The notes: a model not told the origin generated them from the letters alone. Shown: positions 51,901-59,705, counted from the stretch's first letter. The stretch is DNA of 64,000 bases from Sphingomonadaceae bacterium (GCA_947454135.1 CANGJI010000003.1:47051-111050); one strand, 5' to 3'. A program made the numbers and translations.

Positions 51901-52025
51901 CGCTGGCCGGAGCCGAAGCGGCCCTGATGGATGATCCGCAGACCTCGCACCCATTCTACTGGGCAGCGTTCGTCGTTGTCGGCGATGCCGCCAAGCCTGC
52001 GATGAGCACGCTTGCACCGCGCTAA
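48945..52025 (+). CDS. Exported TPR + CHAT-domain (caspase-like) protein
   Basis: Signal peptide-like N-terminus; TPR-like helical middle; CHAT dyad YRVLHFATHGLVSA (H865) and ADLVILSACDTAG (C914), C-terminal VIASHWPVPD. Confidence 0.9.
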   Translation: MRRAFGLLASLAALGSSAVPTDVAARTIPISVRSSFRLGSAGVVCTAQVAPRDPRLLGMFDRAFTLSCRDAAGPVGTVIAVRRAYPVDAPAVDGIAATAGQKPSCGAAGQVVIDALGRVDAMICRDPATGLDYHRYALARGDTSYFTEGLAAYDSALRLALASVVLNRAVPGEIKVATTEVTDAAAFARLQAGLLDPLGVRGEGYLRNNGSSFAESAAFFEVLAEKARGQKGEQANMAEALANGGLQQSNLGNFATAARLFDESERAQPAGDGLGQRLLRNYRALDQLNQRRPDAAAAELAKPVDPVNAIFDSARLADGEINLPLSEAINRENAANRRMGTPDPALTRAEKGEILDAQALAIGATAARMAGRIGDAVKGFSQARERLATVRDGHVNSIVWLAAEIDIELARIAGAAGRKSEAEAGFDRAIASLAAAYPSSPAVLSAEARKAAFLLDAGDRDRAAKLFASVVEESASIPDSGTTLRNLLAPYFALLAGQANDPAAVTSASAAFAAAQVLERPGVAQTQAILARQLAEGNDAAAALFRLSLARTRDIARTEGEVARLSALANPTISESTELASQQDALTALRRDQTEILAKLAAYPRYTALAPKRVTLSEMQAALKQGEAYYKLVAVGQDLYGLYATSASARLFAVPLSRTELARQVQKIRNSIVTIENGKVINRPFDLDSSRALYKALFGQVDADLAGVRHLVFEPDAAMLQLPPSVLVTADAGIAAYKARTVDIDSDAFDFTGIAWLGRGRAISIAVGPRAFLDLRSLAPSTAQRPYLGLGNNVIPSQRPVTAVADSCDWPLSLWQRPVKADELLFAAKTLGSTSVVKTGTSFTDTGLLADPSLDQYRVLHFATHGLVSAPRKDCPARPALVTSFGGKGSDGLLTFREIFDLKLNADLVILSACDTAGMATVAASREAGVTTGGNYALDGLVRAFTGAGARAVIASHWPVPDDFNATRRLIGGLIAGKSGESVGDALAGAEAALMDDPQTSHPFYWAAFVVVGDAAKPAMSTLAPR

Positions 52026-52203
52026 GCGATCCGGCTGGGCATAACTGCTTTGGGGACTGGACCAAGCGCGTTCGCTGGTGCACAATAAGATTACGAGATA
52101 AGGACATGCACACGAGTCATGGCCCTGATCTCAGCAGGACAGGGCTGGGCCGCACAGGCCACCCATGCAAAAGGAGTACGCCGCAACCATTGTCTTGATG
52201 ACC

Positions 52204-52437
52204 GCATGGGAGAGTCCGGTAGAAACCCAGTTTCGATCCGGCGCCGACGGAGCAACCCCCCAGGAAACTCTCAGGCACCAGGAACCGTGTGGTCTTGACA
52301 CTCTGGAGAGTGATGTCGCGCGAGGCTTATCACCTTGTCGTAGTCATCCGCCGACGGAGAAAGCCGTATAGTAGGGTCACGCGAAAGTCCGCGTGAGACC
52401 GAAGCGGTCAAGCTCTCAGGCACAAGCGACAGAGATG
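52204..52437 (+). ncRNA. Tandem glycine riboswitch (two aptamers)
   Basis: GGGAGAG...GCCGACGGAGCAA...AACTCTCAGGCACCAGGA, linker, CTCTGGAGAG...GCCGACGGAGAAA...GCTCTCAGGCACAAGCGACAGAG: two copies of the conserved glycine aptamer core. Confidence 0.93.
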
Positions 52438-52510
52438 GGGAAATGAACGCCGTGCCGGTCCCTCGAAGGGCCGGAACACCCTCATTTCCTTTATCAAGGA
52501 GCATACGCTC

Positions 52511-53764
52511 ATGTCGCATTTTGCGGTTATTGGCGCCGGCATCACCGGCATTACCACGGCTTACGCGCTGCTCGAGCGCGGCCACGACGTCACTGTCATC
52601 GATCGCCAGCCGCTCCCGGCCATGGAAACCTCGTTCGCCAACGGCGGGCAGCTTTCGGCCAGCAATGCCGAAGTTTGGAACTCGGTAGGCACCGTGTTCA
52701 AGGGCCTGCGCTGGATGGCGCGGCGCGATGCGCCCCTGCTGTTCAATCCCCGTCCGGGCTGGCACAAGTTTTCGTGGATCGCCGAATTCCTTGGCGCGAT
52801 CCCGAAGCATGACGCCAACACCATGGAAACGGTGCGGCTCGCCATCGAGGCGCGCAAGTACCTGTTCGGCATCGCCGAGCGCGAAGGCATCGATTTCGAC
52901 TGCGAGAAGCGCGGCATCCTGCACATCTATCGCAATGCCGAAAGCTTCGCCGCTGCCGCGCGTACCAACGAACTCGTCCGCGCGGGCGGGCTGGACCGCT
53001 TTCAGGTCACCCCTGAAGAAATGCGCCAGATCGATCCCACCGTCACCGGCGACTATTGCGGCGGGTACTATACGCCCTCCGACGCCACCGGCGATATCTG
53101 CAAGTTCACGCGCGGCCTTGCCGCTGCCTGCGAGCGCAAGGGTGCGGTGCTGCAGCTTGACCGCGCAGTGCAGGCCATCGCCGTGCATGATCGCGGCGTC
53201 ACCATCCGCACCGCCAGCCTGACGGATGCGCGCATCGAGGACGTCGGTAACTTCGACGGGCTTGTGATCTGCGCCGGTGTCGGCAGCCGCCGCCTTGCCG
53301 CGATGATCGGCGACCGTGTGAACGTATACCCGGTCAAGGGCTACTCGATCACGGTGATGATGCGCGACGAGGCAAGCCAGGCGGCCGCGCCGTGGGTCAG
53401 CCTGCTCGACGAGGACGCCAAGATCGTCACCTCGCGGCTTGGCAAGGACCGGTTCCGCGTAGCCGGTACGGCCGAGTTCAACGGCGAGAACCGCGACATC
53501 CGCGCCGACCGCATCGCCCCGCTGGTGCAGTGGGTACGCCAGCTCTTCCCGGGCGTCAGTGTGGGCGAAGTCCTGCCTTGGGCGGGCCTGCGCCCCATGC
53601 TGCCCGACATGATGCCCCGTGTCGGTGCCGGACATCGCTCGCGCGTGTTCTACAACACCGGCCACGGTCACCTCGGTTGGACGCTGAGCGCCGTCACGGC
53701 GCAGATGGTGGCCGCGACCATCGATCAGTCGCTGGAAAGCGCATCGGCGCTGCGCGTGGCCTGA
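52511..53764 (+). CDS. dadA: FAD-dependent D-amino acid dehydrogenase (DadA family)
   Basis: FAVIGAGITGITTAYALLERGHDVTVIDRQPLPAMETSFANGGQLSASNAEVWN...GHGHLGWTLS. Confidence 0.93.
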   Translation: MSHFAVIGAGITGITTAYALLERGHDVTVIDRQPLPAMETSFANGGQLSASNAEVWNSVGTVFKGLRWMARRDAPLLFNPRPGWHKFSWIAEFLGAIPKHDANTMETVRLAIEARKYLFGIAEREGIDFDCEKRGILHIYRNAESFAAAARTNELVRAGGLDRFQVTPEEMRQIDPTVTGDYCGGYYTPSDATGDICKFTRGLAAACERKGAVLQLDRAVQAIAVHDRGVTIRTASLTDARIEDVGNFDGLVICAGVGSRRLAAMIGDRVNVYPVKGYSITVMMRDEASQAAAPWVSLLDEDAKIVTSRLGKDRFRVAGTAEFNGENRDIRADRIAPLVQWVRQLFPGVSVGEVLPWAGLRPMLPDMMPRVGAGHRSRVFYNTGHGHLGWTLSAVTAQMVAATIDQSLESASALRVA

Positions 53765-53795
53765 GGCGCTCAGGATACGTACAACCCGCTAGGTC

Positions 53796-53838
53796 GGCCC
53801 GGAGACCCGAAATGCCTGAAAGGCAGGGTAGCCGGGCC
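53796..53838 (+). other. Structured RNA element or terminator between dadA and pilZ gene
   Basis: GGCCCGG/CCGGGCC outer stem, ACCC/GGGT, TGCCT-GAA-AGGCA inner hairpin, followed by T-rich GTTCTTCCTT. Confidence 0.5.
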
Positions 53839-53889
53839 GTTCTTCCTTGTGAGGTCCGATGAGCGGATCCTGCACAGGGAACACATGCC

Positions 53890-54213
53890 ATGCTGGTCAA
53901 GCACGCTGCAGGACAGGAAACCAATCCGTGGGGCTCCGCGCCGCACGGCCCGGTGATCACCGCAACCTATCGCCGCGGGGTACTGCGCGCCAAGGTCGCC
54001 CTGAGCGAGCTGACCTGTCGTTCGGCGCGAATCGATTCGATGGACACCTTGAAGCCCGGCATGCTGGTCTGGATCACGCTGCCGGGCCTTGAAGCGCGTC
54101 CGGCTACGGTCGACTGGACGAGCGGCTTCACCGCCGGCCTTCGTTTCGAAGCGCCACTGCATCCCGCCGTGCTCGACGCCATCCTCGACGGCCGCATCGG
54201 CTCGGTCCATTGA
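53890..54213 (+). CDS. PilZ-domain protein
   Basis: YRRGVLRAKVALSELTCRSARIDSMDTLKPGMLVWITLPGLEARPATVDWTSGFTAGLRFEAPLHPAVLDAIL. Confidence 0.75.
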   Translation: MLVKHAAGQETNPWGSAPHGPVITATYRRGVLRAKVALSELTCRSARIDSMDTLKPGMLVWITLPGLEARPATVDWTSGFTAGLRFEAPLHPAVLDAILDGRIGSVH

Positions 54214-54234
54214 TATTCGCGATAATGAGGGGGG

Positions 54235-54309
54235 TGGCTCCCTGAGTAGGATTCGAACCTACGACCACTCGATTAACAGTCGAGAGCTCTACCGCTGAGC
54301 TATCAGGGA
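54235..54309 (-). tRNA. tRNA-Asn(GTT), CCA encoded
   Basis: Minus strand TCCCTGATAGCTCAGCGGTAGAGCTCTCGACTGTTAATCGAGTGGTCGTAGGTTCGAATCCTACTCAGGGAGCCA: full cloverleaf, anticodon GTT. Confidence 0.97.
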
Positions 54310-54399
54310 CCAGACCCGGTTGCCCGGGGCAGGAGCGCGCTAATAGCAGGCGTTTCGGGTTTGGCAAGCGCCTGATTGCCCAAAAATCCACACAGGATT

Positions 54400-55179
54400 T
54401 CAGACCAGGAACTGCTCGGCAAAAATCCGCTCGTCGAGGCTCTTGCCCTTGTCGAACAGCAAGGTCAGCCGGTGGTCCCGCGCGGCGCTTACGCGCACTT
54501 CGCTGATGTCGCGCACTTCCTTCTGGTCTGCCACCACCGAGACGGGGCGCTTCTTGGCCTCGAGCGAGCGGAACAGGATCTCGCAGCTTTCCGGCAGGAT
54601 CGCTCCGCGCCAGCGACGGGGCCGGAACGGGCTGATCGGGGTGAGCGCCAGCATTGCGCTGCCGAGCGGCAGGATCGGGCCGTTTGCGGAAAGGTTGTAG
54701 GCGGTGGAGCCCGCCGGGGTCGCCACCAGCACACCGTCGCACGACAGTTCGGGCATGCGCACCTTGCCGTTGACCGAGACCTCCAGCTTAGCCGTCTGGC
54801 GCGTTTCACGCAGCAGCGAGACCTCGTTGATCGCCCACGAGGAATACTGCTCGCCTGTCTGCGTCACCGCTTCCATCCACAGCGGCGCGACCGCCACGCC
54901 GCGCGACTTGGCGACGCGTTCGGCAATCGGCCGCGTTGCCTTGTGGCGGTTCATCAGAAAGCCCACAGTGCCGAGGTTGAGCCCGTAGGCGGGAATCACC
55001 CGGCCAGTATCGAGCATGTGGTGCAAGGTCTGCAGCATGAACCCGTCACCGCCGAGGACGACGGCGATGTCGGCTTCTTCCAGCGGGACCCAGTCATGCG
55101 AGGCGACGAGCGCGGCTTCCGCTTCCTGCGCGCGGTCGGTCGGAGAGGCGAGCAGCGCCAACCGGGGGCTTTCGGGCAT
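54400..55179 (-). CDS. nadK: NAD kinase
   Basis: IAVVLGGDGFMLQTLHHML...PVYGLNLGTVGFLMN-like; LSCDGVLVATPAGSTAYNLSANGPIL. Confidence 0.95.
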   Translation of the reverse strand: MPESPRLALLASPTDRAQEAEAALVASHDWVPLEEADIAVVLGGDGFMLQTLHHMLDTGRVIPAYGLNLGTVGFLMNRHKATRPIAERVAKSRGVAVAPLWMEAVTQTGEQYSSWAINEVSLLRETRQTAKLEVSVNGKVRMPELSCDGVLVATPAGSTAYNLSANGPILPLGSAMLALTPISPFRPRRWRGAILPESCEILFRSLEAKKRPVSVVADQKEVRDISEVRVSAARDHRLTLLFDKGKSLDERIFAEQFLV

Positions 55180-55316
55180 AAGGTAACGCTCTCCTCCGGG
55201 CAGGCGCTGCAATCCGCGTCCACCGGCCACGTGATATGGAGCGACCCAAACTGGTGCAATGCCAAATGGCACAGCGAGGATGATTTCGCCAAGCCAATCG
55301 CCTAAGACGACCGAAG

Positions 55317-56612
55317 ATGAACGGCACAACTCTCCTTTCCGGCGATGATCGCGATGTCCTGACGGGCCTGCCCGGGCTCGACAGCGCGGCCCAGTGGCTT
55401 GATGGCTCCAGCGAGACGGGCTTCGTGCAGGCGATGATGGTCAGCCTGCAGCGCCTGCCGGCGGTCAACCTCGCCTATGGCATGGCGGGCGGTGACCGGG
55501 CGCTGGTCGAGATCGCGCGGCGGCTCCGGGATTTTGTGGCAGACGAACTTGGCCCGCAGGCCTTTGTCGCGCGCGCGAGTGGCGGGGCGTTTCTCGTCGC
55601 CAGCCATGCCGCGCTTCCGCGGGAGCGCTGGCAGTGGCTCGCCGAAGCGCTGGGGCGGGCAATTGCGCGCCCCCTCGTGCTTGATGGCGAGAAGCTCAGC
55701 CTTGCCCCGCGCACCGCGCTCCTGCGCGGGCGGCCCGGCGAAAGCGGCGCGGCGCTGCTTGACCGGCTTGAGCAGGTATCCGGCGATCTCCAGCGCCGCA
55801 GCGGGCGCCGCGTGCTCTGGGCGGACGGGAGCCACCCGGCACGCGGACGCAGCGCCGCAAGCCTTGAGGGGGACCTGCTCGGCGCGCTCCACCGCGAGGA
55901 AATCGCGGTGCTGTTCCAGCCCCAGTTCAGCGTCGCAACCGGCGCTCTGGCCGGGGCCGAGGCGTTGGCGCGGTGGGAGCATCCGGGCTTTGGCCGCATC
56001 TGTGCCGAAACGCTGTTCGCCGTTGCTGACCGCGGCGACCACGTGGCGCAGCTTTCGCGCCATATCGGCAAGCGCGCGCTCGCGATGGCCGCGCAGTGGC
56101 AGAGCGAGCTGCCGCTCAAGCTCTCGCTCAACGTGACGGCCGAGGACTTTGCCGTGGGCGATTTCGCTTCCGTGCTGCGCTCGGAGATCGCGGCGAGCGG
56201 CTTTGCGCCCGAGCGCCTGACCATCGAGATCACCGAACAGACCCTGATCGCCGACTTCGAAGCCTGCGCCGCCGCGCTGCGCGAGCTGGAAGGGGTGGGG
56301 GTCAAGGTGGCGCTCGATGATTTCGGCACCGGCTTTTCCAATTTCCGCGCGCTGAAAGCGCTGCCGCTCGATGCGCTGAAGCTCGATCGCTCGCTGGTCT
56401 GCGATATCGAGCACGACCCGCGTGACCGGGCGATTCTCTCGGCCATGGTCGCCATGGCGCGGGCGCTGGGGCTCAAGGTGATCGCGGAAGGGGTCGAAAC
56501 CGAAGGCCAGCTCGCCATTCTGCGCGAGGAAGGCTGCGATCTGTTTCAGGGCTTCCTGCGCGCGGGGCCACTCGCGGCGTCCGAGTTTGCGGTGCTGGCG
56601 GGCGGGGCCTGA
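55317..56612 (+). CDS. Degenerate GGDEF + intact-looking EAL protein (probable c-di-GMP phosphodiesterase)
   Basis: DVLTGLPG...FVARASGGAFLVAS (GGDEF degenerate); AGAEALARWEHPGFG, IEITEQTLI, VALDDFGTGFSNF. Confidence 0.9.
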   Translation: MNGTTLLSGDDRDVLTGLPGLDSAAQWLDGSSETGFVQAMMVSLQRLPAVNLAYGMAGGDRALVEIARRLRDFVADELGPQAFVARASGGAFLVASHAALPRERWQWLAEALGRAIARPLVLDGEKLSLAPRTALLRGRPGESGAALLDRLEQVSGDLQRRSGRRVLWADGSHPARGRSAASLEGDLLGALHREEIAVLFQPQFSVATGALAGAEALARWEHPGFGRICAETLFAVADRGDHVAQLSRHIGKRALAMAAQWQSELPLKLSLNVTAEDFAVGDFASVLRSEIAASGFAPERLTIEITEQTLIADFEACAAALRELEGVGVKVALDDFGTGFSNFRALKALPLDALKLDRSLVCDIEHDPRDRAILSAMVAMARALGLKVIAEGVETEGQLAILREEGCDLFQGFLRAGPLAASEFAVLAGGA

Positions 56613-56865
56613 GAGTCCCCATCCGGGACAAGTTGACACAGTTGACACAGTCCTGAGGGGAAACCCGCAAGGCCTTCCGCGCGCCTTCACTCCTGCGGGA
56701 TAGGCACGTGGGAACAAGGGCTTGGGTCATCTGCGAAGCGTACCGCAGACGGGGCTGTGTAGGACAGGGGACTTTTGTTCCGCCGTGCCGCGCTTGCCTT
56801 TAATCGCTCGATTAACTAGCCTCCCGCGCCAAGGCCGATGGAGCCATCGGCATTCTGGATGAGGC

Positions 56866-58509
56866 ATGATGGACATGGCGCAGGGCGAGTTCGATTACAT
56901 CGTGATCGGTGCAGGCAGTGCGGGAGCGGTGCTGGCGGCGCGGCTCTCGGAAGACCCGCAAAACCGCGTCCTGCTGCTGGAGGCGGGCGGCACCAACACG
57001 TCGGTGCTGGTGCGCATGCCGGCGGGGGTCGGCACCCTCATCAAGCAGAAGAGCAAGCACAACTGGGGCTTCTGGAGCGAGCCCGAGCCGTACATGGATG
57101 GCCGCCGCATGTGGCACCCGCGCGGCAAGGGGCTGGGCGGATCATCCGCCATCAACGGCATGGTCTACGTGCGCGGCCACGCCCGCGATTACGACCAGTG
57201 GCGGCAGCTGGGGCTGGAAGGCTGGTCCTACGCCGATGTGCTCCCCTATTTCCGCAAGGCCGAGGACAATTGCCTTGGCACAAGCGAATTCCACGGCACC
57301 GGCGGCCCGCTGAAGGTCAACTGGGGCGAGCAATCGGACCATCCGCTCTACAAGAGCTTCCTTGCCGCCGGGCAGCAGGCCGGGCATCCGCTGACGGAGG
57401 ATTTCAACGGGGCGAGCCAGGAAGGCTTTGGCCGCTATCAGCTGACCATCAACGACGGGCAGCGCTGGTCTGCGGCGCGCGGCTATCTGACGCCGATCAT
57501 GGCGACGCGGCGCAACCTCGAGGTGGTGACCGGCGCCCGGGTTCACCGCATCGTGATCGCGAACGGGCGCGCGGCAGGGGTGGAATACTCGCTCGGGCCG
57601 GGCAAGCCGGTGCAGACGGCGCAGTCGAGCCGCGAAGTGCTGCTCTGTGCGGGCGCGTTCCAGTCTCCGCAAATGCTCCAGCTTTCCGGCATCGGCGATC
57701 CTGAAAAGCTGAAGGCGGCGGGCGTCAGGCCGGTCCATGCGCTGCCCGGGGTGGGCGCGAACCTGCAGGACCACCTCGACGTGACGCTCAACTGGGCGGC
57801 GACGCAGCCGGTTTCGCTCTACCACCAGATCAGGGGTTGGCGGCAATACAAGGTGGGCCTGCACTATCTGCTGACAGGCAAGGGCGGCGGGCGGCAGAAC
57901 GGCCTTGAGGCCGGAGCCTTCCTCAAGTCGCGCCCCGATCTCGACCGGCCGGACCTGCAACTGCATTTCGTGATCGCGATCATGCAGGAGCACGCCAAGG
58001 TGCGGGTGGAGCGCGACGGGTTCACCGTCCATGTCTGCCAGCTGAGGCCGGAAAGCCGGGGCACGGTCGGGCTCAGGAGCACCGATCCCTATGACGATCC
58101 GGCGATCACCGCCAATTTCCTCAGCACCGAGGAAGACCGCCGCGTGGTGCGCGAGGGCATCCGCATCGCGCGGGAGGTCGTCGCGCAGGACGCCTTCGCG
58201 CCCTATCGCGGCGAGGAGATCTGGCCGGGCGCAGAGGTGCAGAGCGATGCGGAGATCGATGCCTGGGTCCGCGCGCGGGGCGAGACGATCTACCACCCGG
58301 TCGGCACCGCGAAGATGGGCACCGAGAGCGATCCGCTGGCGGTGGTCGACAAGGACTGCAAGGTGATCGGGCTTGATGGCCTGCGGGTCGTCGATGCCTC
58401 GGTCATCCCGCTGCTGATCGGCGGCAACACCAATGCGCCGACGATCATGATCGCCGAAAAGATTGCCGATGTGATCCGGGGCAAGGCGGCGCTGGCGGCG
58501 GCTGCATGA
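56866..58509 (+). CDS. GMC-family oxidoreductase (choline dehydrogenase-like)
   Basis: FDYIVIGAGSAGAVLAARLSEDPQNRVLLLEAGG...PRGKGLGGSSAINGMVYVRGHARDYDQW. Confidence 0.95.
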   Translation: MMDMAQGEFDYIVIGAGSAGAVLAARLSEDPQNRVLLLEAGGTNTSVLVRMPAGVGTLIKQKSKHNWGFWSEPEPYMDGRRMWHPRGKGLGGSSAINGMVYVRGHARDYDQWRQLGLEGWSYADVLPYFRKAEDNCLGTSEFHGTGGPLKVNWGEQSDHPLYKSFLAAGQQAGHPLTEDFNGASQEGFGRYQLTINDGQRWSAARGYLTPIMATRRNLEVVTGARVHRIVIANGRAAGVEYSLGPGKPVQTAQSSREVLLCAGAFQSPQMLQLSGIGDPEKLKAAGVRPVHALPGVGANLQDHLDVTLNWAATQPVSLYHQIRGWRQYKVGLHYLLTGKGGGRQNGLEAGAFLKSRPDLDRPDLQLHFVIAIMQEHAKVRVERDGFTVHVCQLRPESRGTVGLRSTDPYDDPAITANFLSTEEDRRVVREGIRIAREVVAQDAFAPYRGEEIWPGAEVQSDAEIDAWVRARGETIYHPVGTAKMGTESDPLAVVDKDCKVIGLDGLRVVDASVIPLLIGGNTNAPTIMIAEKIADVIRGKAALAAAA

Positions 58510-58527
58510 TCAAATAACGCCCGTCGG

Positions 58528-58596
58528 CCCGTGCTTGACACGGGCCTTGGCTAGCCTTTGCCGCCAAGAAAAGCCAAGCCCCGTGTCAAGCACGGG
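58528..58596. repeat. REP-like inverted repeat / bidirectional terminator
   Basis: CCCGTGCTTGACACGGGCCTTGGCT and AGCCAAGCCCCGTGTCAAGCACGGG: 25-nt arms, 24/25 complementary, 19-nt loop; each arm itself palindromic. Confidence 0.8.
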
Positions 58597-58658
58597 GCGA
58601 CGAGGAGAATGTGGTCTGGTGAAGGCGTGTTCCGGCTCATCGGTGAGGGGAAGATGAA

Positions 58659-59045
58659 ATGACCGTGAAAGTGATCAGCATGGAGCCCGATCCGCTGGCC
58701 CCTTATGCGATTTCGCCGGGGTGGCAGGTGGGGAACCTGCTGTTCCTATCGGGGCAGGCCGCGCTCAGCCCGGAGGGCGAGATCGTCGGCGTGGGGGATT
58801 TCGAGGCGCAGCTGGCGCAGACTTTCGCCAATATCGACCGCGTGCTGGCGGCGGGCGGCAGCGACCGCAGCCGCATCGTGAAAGTGACGATCTACCTGAC
58901 GGATATGGGCAACTTCCCGAAGATCGTGGAAGCGCGGCGCAAGTACTTCACGCCACCCTGGCCGGCGGACACGATTGTCGAGGTGAAGAGCTTGGCGCTG
59001 CCGGAGCTGATGGTGGAGATCGATGTGATTGCGGTGGTGGGGTGA
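58659..59045 (+). CDS. RidA/YjgF family protein
   Basis: AISPGWQVGNLLFLSGQAALSPEGEIVGVGDFEAQLAQTFANIDRVLAAGG...LPELMVEIDVIAVVG. Confidence 0.92.
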   Translation: MTVKVISMEPDPLAPYAISPGWQVGNLLFLSGQAALSPEGEIVGVGDFEAQLAQTFANIDRVLAAGGSDRSRIVKVTIYLTDMGNFPKIVEARRKYFTPPWPADTIVEVKSLALPELMVEIDVIAVVG

Positions 59046-59052
59046 GGGGGGC

Positions 59053-59361
59053 TTACTCCTCCCTAAGCAAGGCATCCATATCGCGTCCGGCGTAAAACAC
59101 GCCGACGATAACGACATCTCGTTCTTCGATCACATAGGCCACGGTGGCGCGGCGCTGCCAAGGGATCGTGCGCAGGCCGGGGCGGATATCCTCGCGCGGG
59201 GTGCCGCGCTGGGGGAACTCGGCGAGGGTGGCGATGTGATCGAGGAGGCGGTCCACGAAGCGCAGGGCTGTATCCGCATCTTGCGCGGCCGTGGCAATGT
59301 AACGGTAGAGGTGGTCGATCTGGTCGCGCGCTTCGGGCGTGACGACGATGCGGTGCGGCAC
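59053..59361 (-). CDS. parE: RelE/ParE-family toxin
   Basis: VVTPEARDQIDHLYRYIATAAQDADTALRFVDRLLDHIATLAEFPQRGTPREDIRPGLRTIPWQRRATVAYVIEERDVVIVGVFYAGRD. Confidence 0.9.
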   Translation of the reverse strand: MPHRIVVTPEARDQIDHLYRYIATAAQDADTALRFVDRLLDHIATLAEFPQRGTPREDIRPGLRTIPWQRRATVAYVIEERDVVIVGVFYAGRDMDALLREE

Positions 59362-59369
59362 CTGCGGTA

Positions 59370-59624
59370 TCAGCGCTTGCCGAGTGAGGCGCGCACTTCA
59401 TCGAGGGACAGGCCGCGCGAGGGATCGGCGCGGTAGGCATCGTAGGCGGGGGCCGCCTGCTGGTGCAGCCAATCCTCCATCGCCCGTTCGCGCGCACCGA
59501 GCGCGCGCAGGCCTTCGCGGATCACTTCGCTTTCGCTGGCATATTCACCGGACGCCACCTTGGCCCGGACGAGCGCGGCCATTTCGTTGGGCAAGGTGAC
59601 GCTGAACTGCTGAGTGGTGCGCAT
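59370..59624 (-). CDS. parD: ParD-family ribbon-helix-helix antitoxin
   Basis: QQFSVTLPNEMAALVRAKVASGEYASESEVIREGLRALGAREREMEDWL-like, adjacent to parE. Confidence 0.9.
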   Translation of the reverse strand: MRTTQQFSVTLPNEMAALVRAKVASGEYASESEVIREGLRALGARERAMEDWLHQQAAPAYDAYRADPSRGLSLDEVRASLGKR

Positions 59625-59644
59625 GGCATGGGCTCCTTGGTGGG

Positions 59645-59659
59645 TAGGATTTAATCCTA
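59645..59659. promoter_or_regulatory. Perfect palindrome upstream of parD, probable autoregulatory operator
   Basis: TAGGATT-T-AATCCTA, 20 bp before the parD start codon. Confidence 0.65.
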
Positions 59660-59705
59660 TTGGAGCTTGGGGGCAAGGAGTAGGGTTTGGGGATTTAGCA
59701 AGCTG

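Noticed and set aside
52165-52371. 68-aa ORF upstream of dadA
   Set aside because: Lies within the tandem glycine riboswitch; no independent support for translation.
55317-56612. Calling the GGDEF/EAL protein a diguanylate cyclase
   Set aside because: GGDEF active-site motif is degenerate (ASGGAF).
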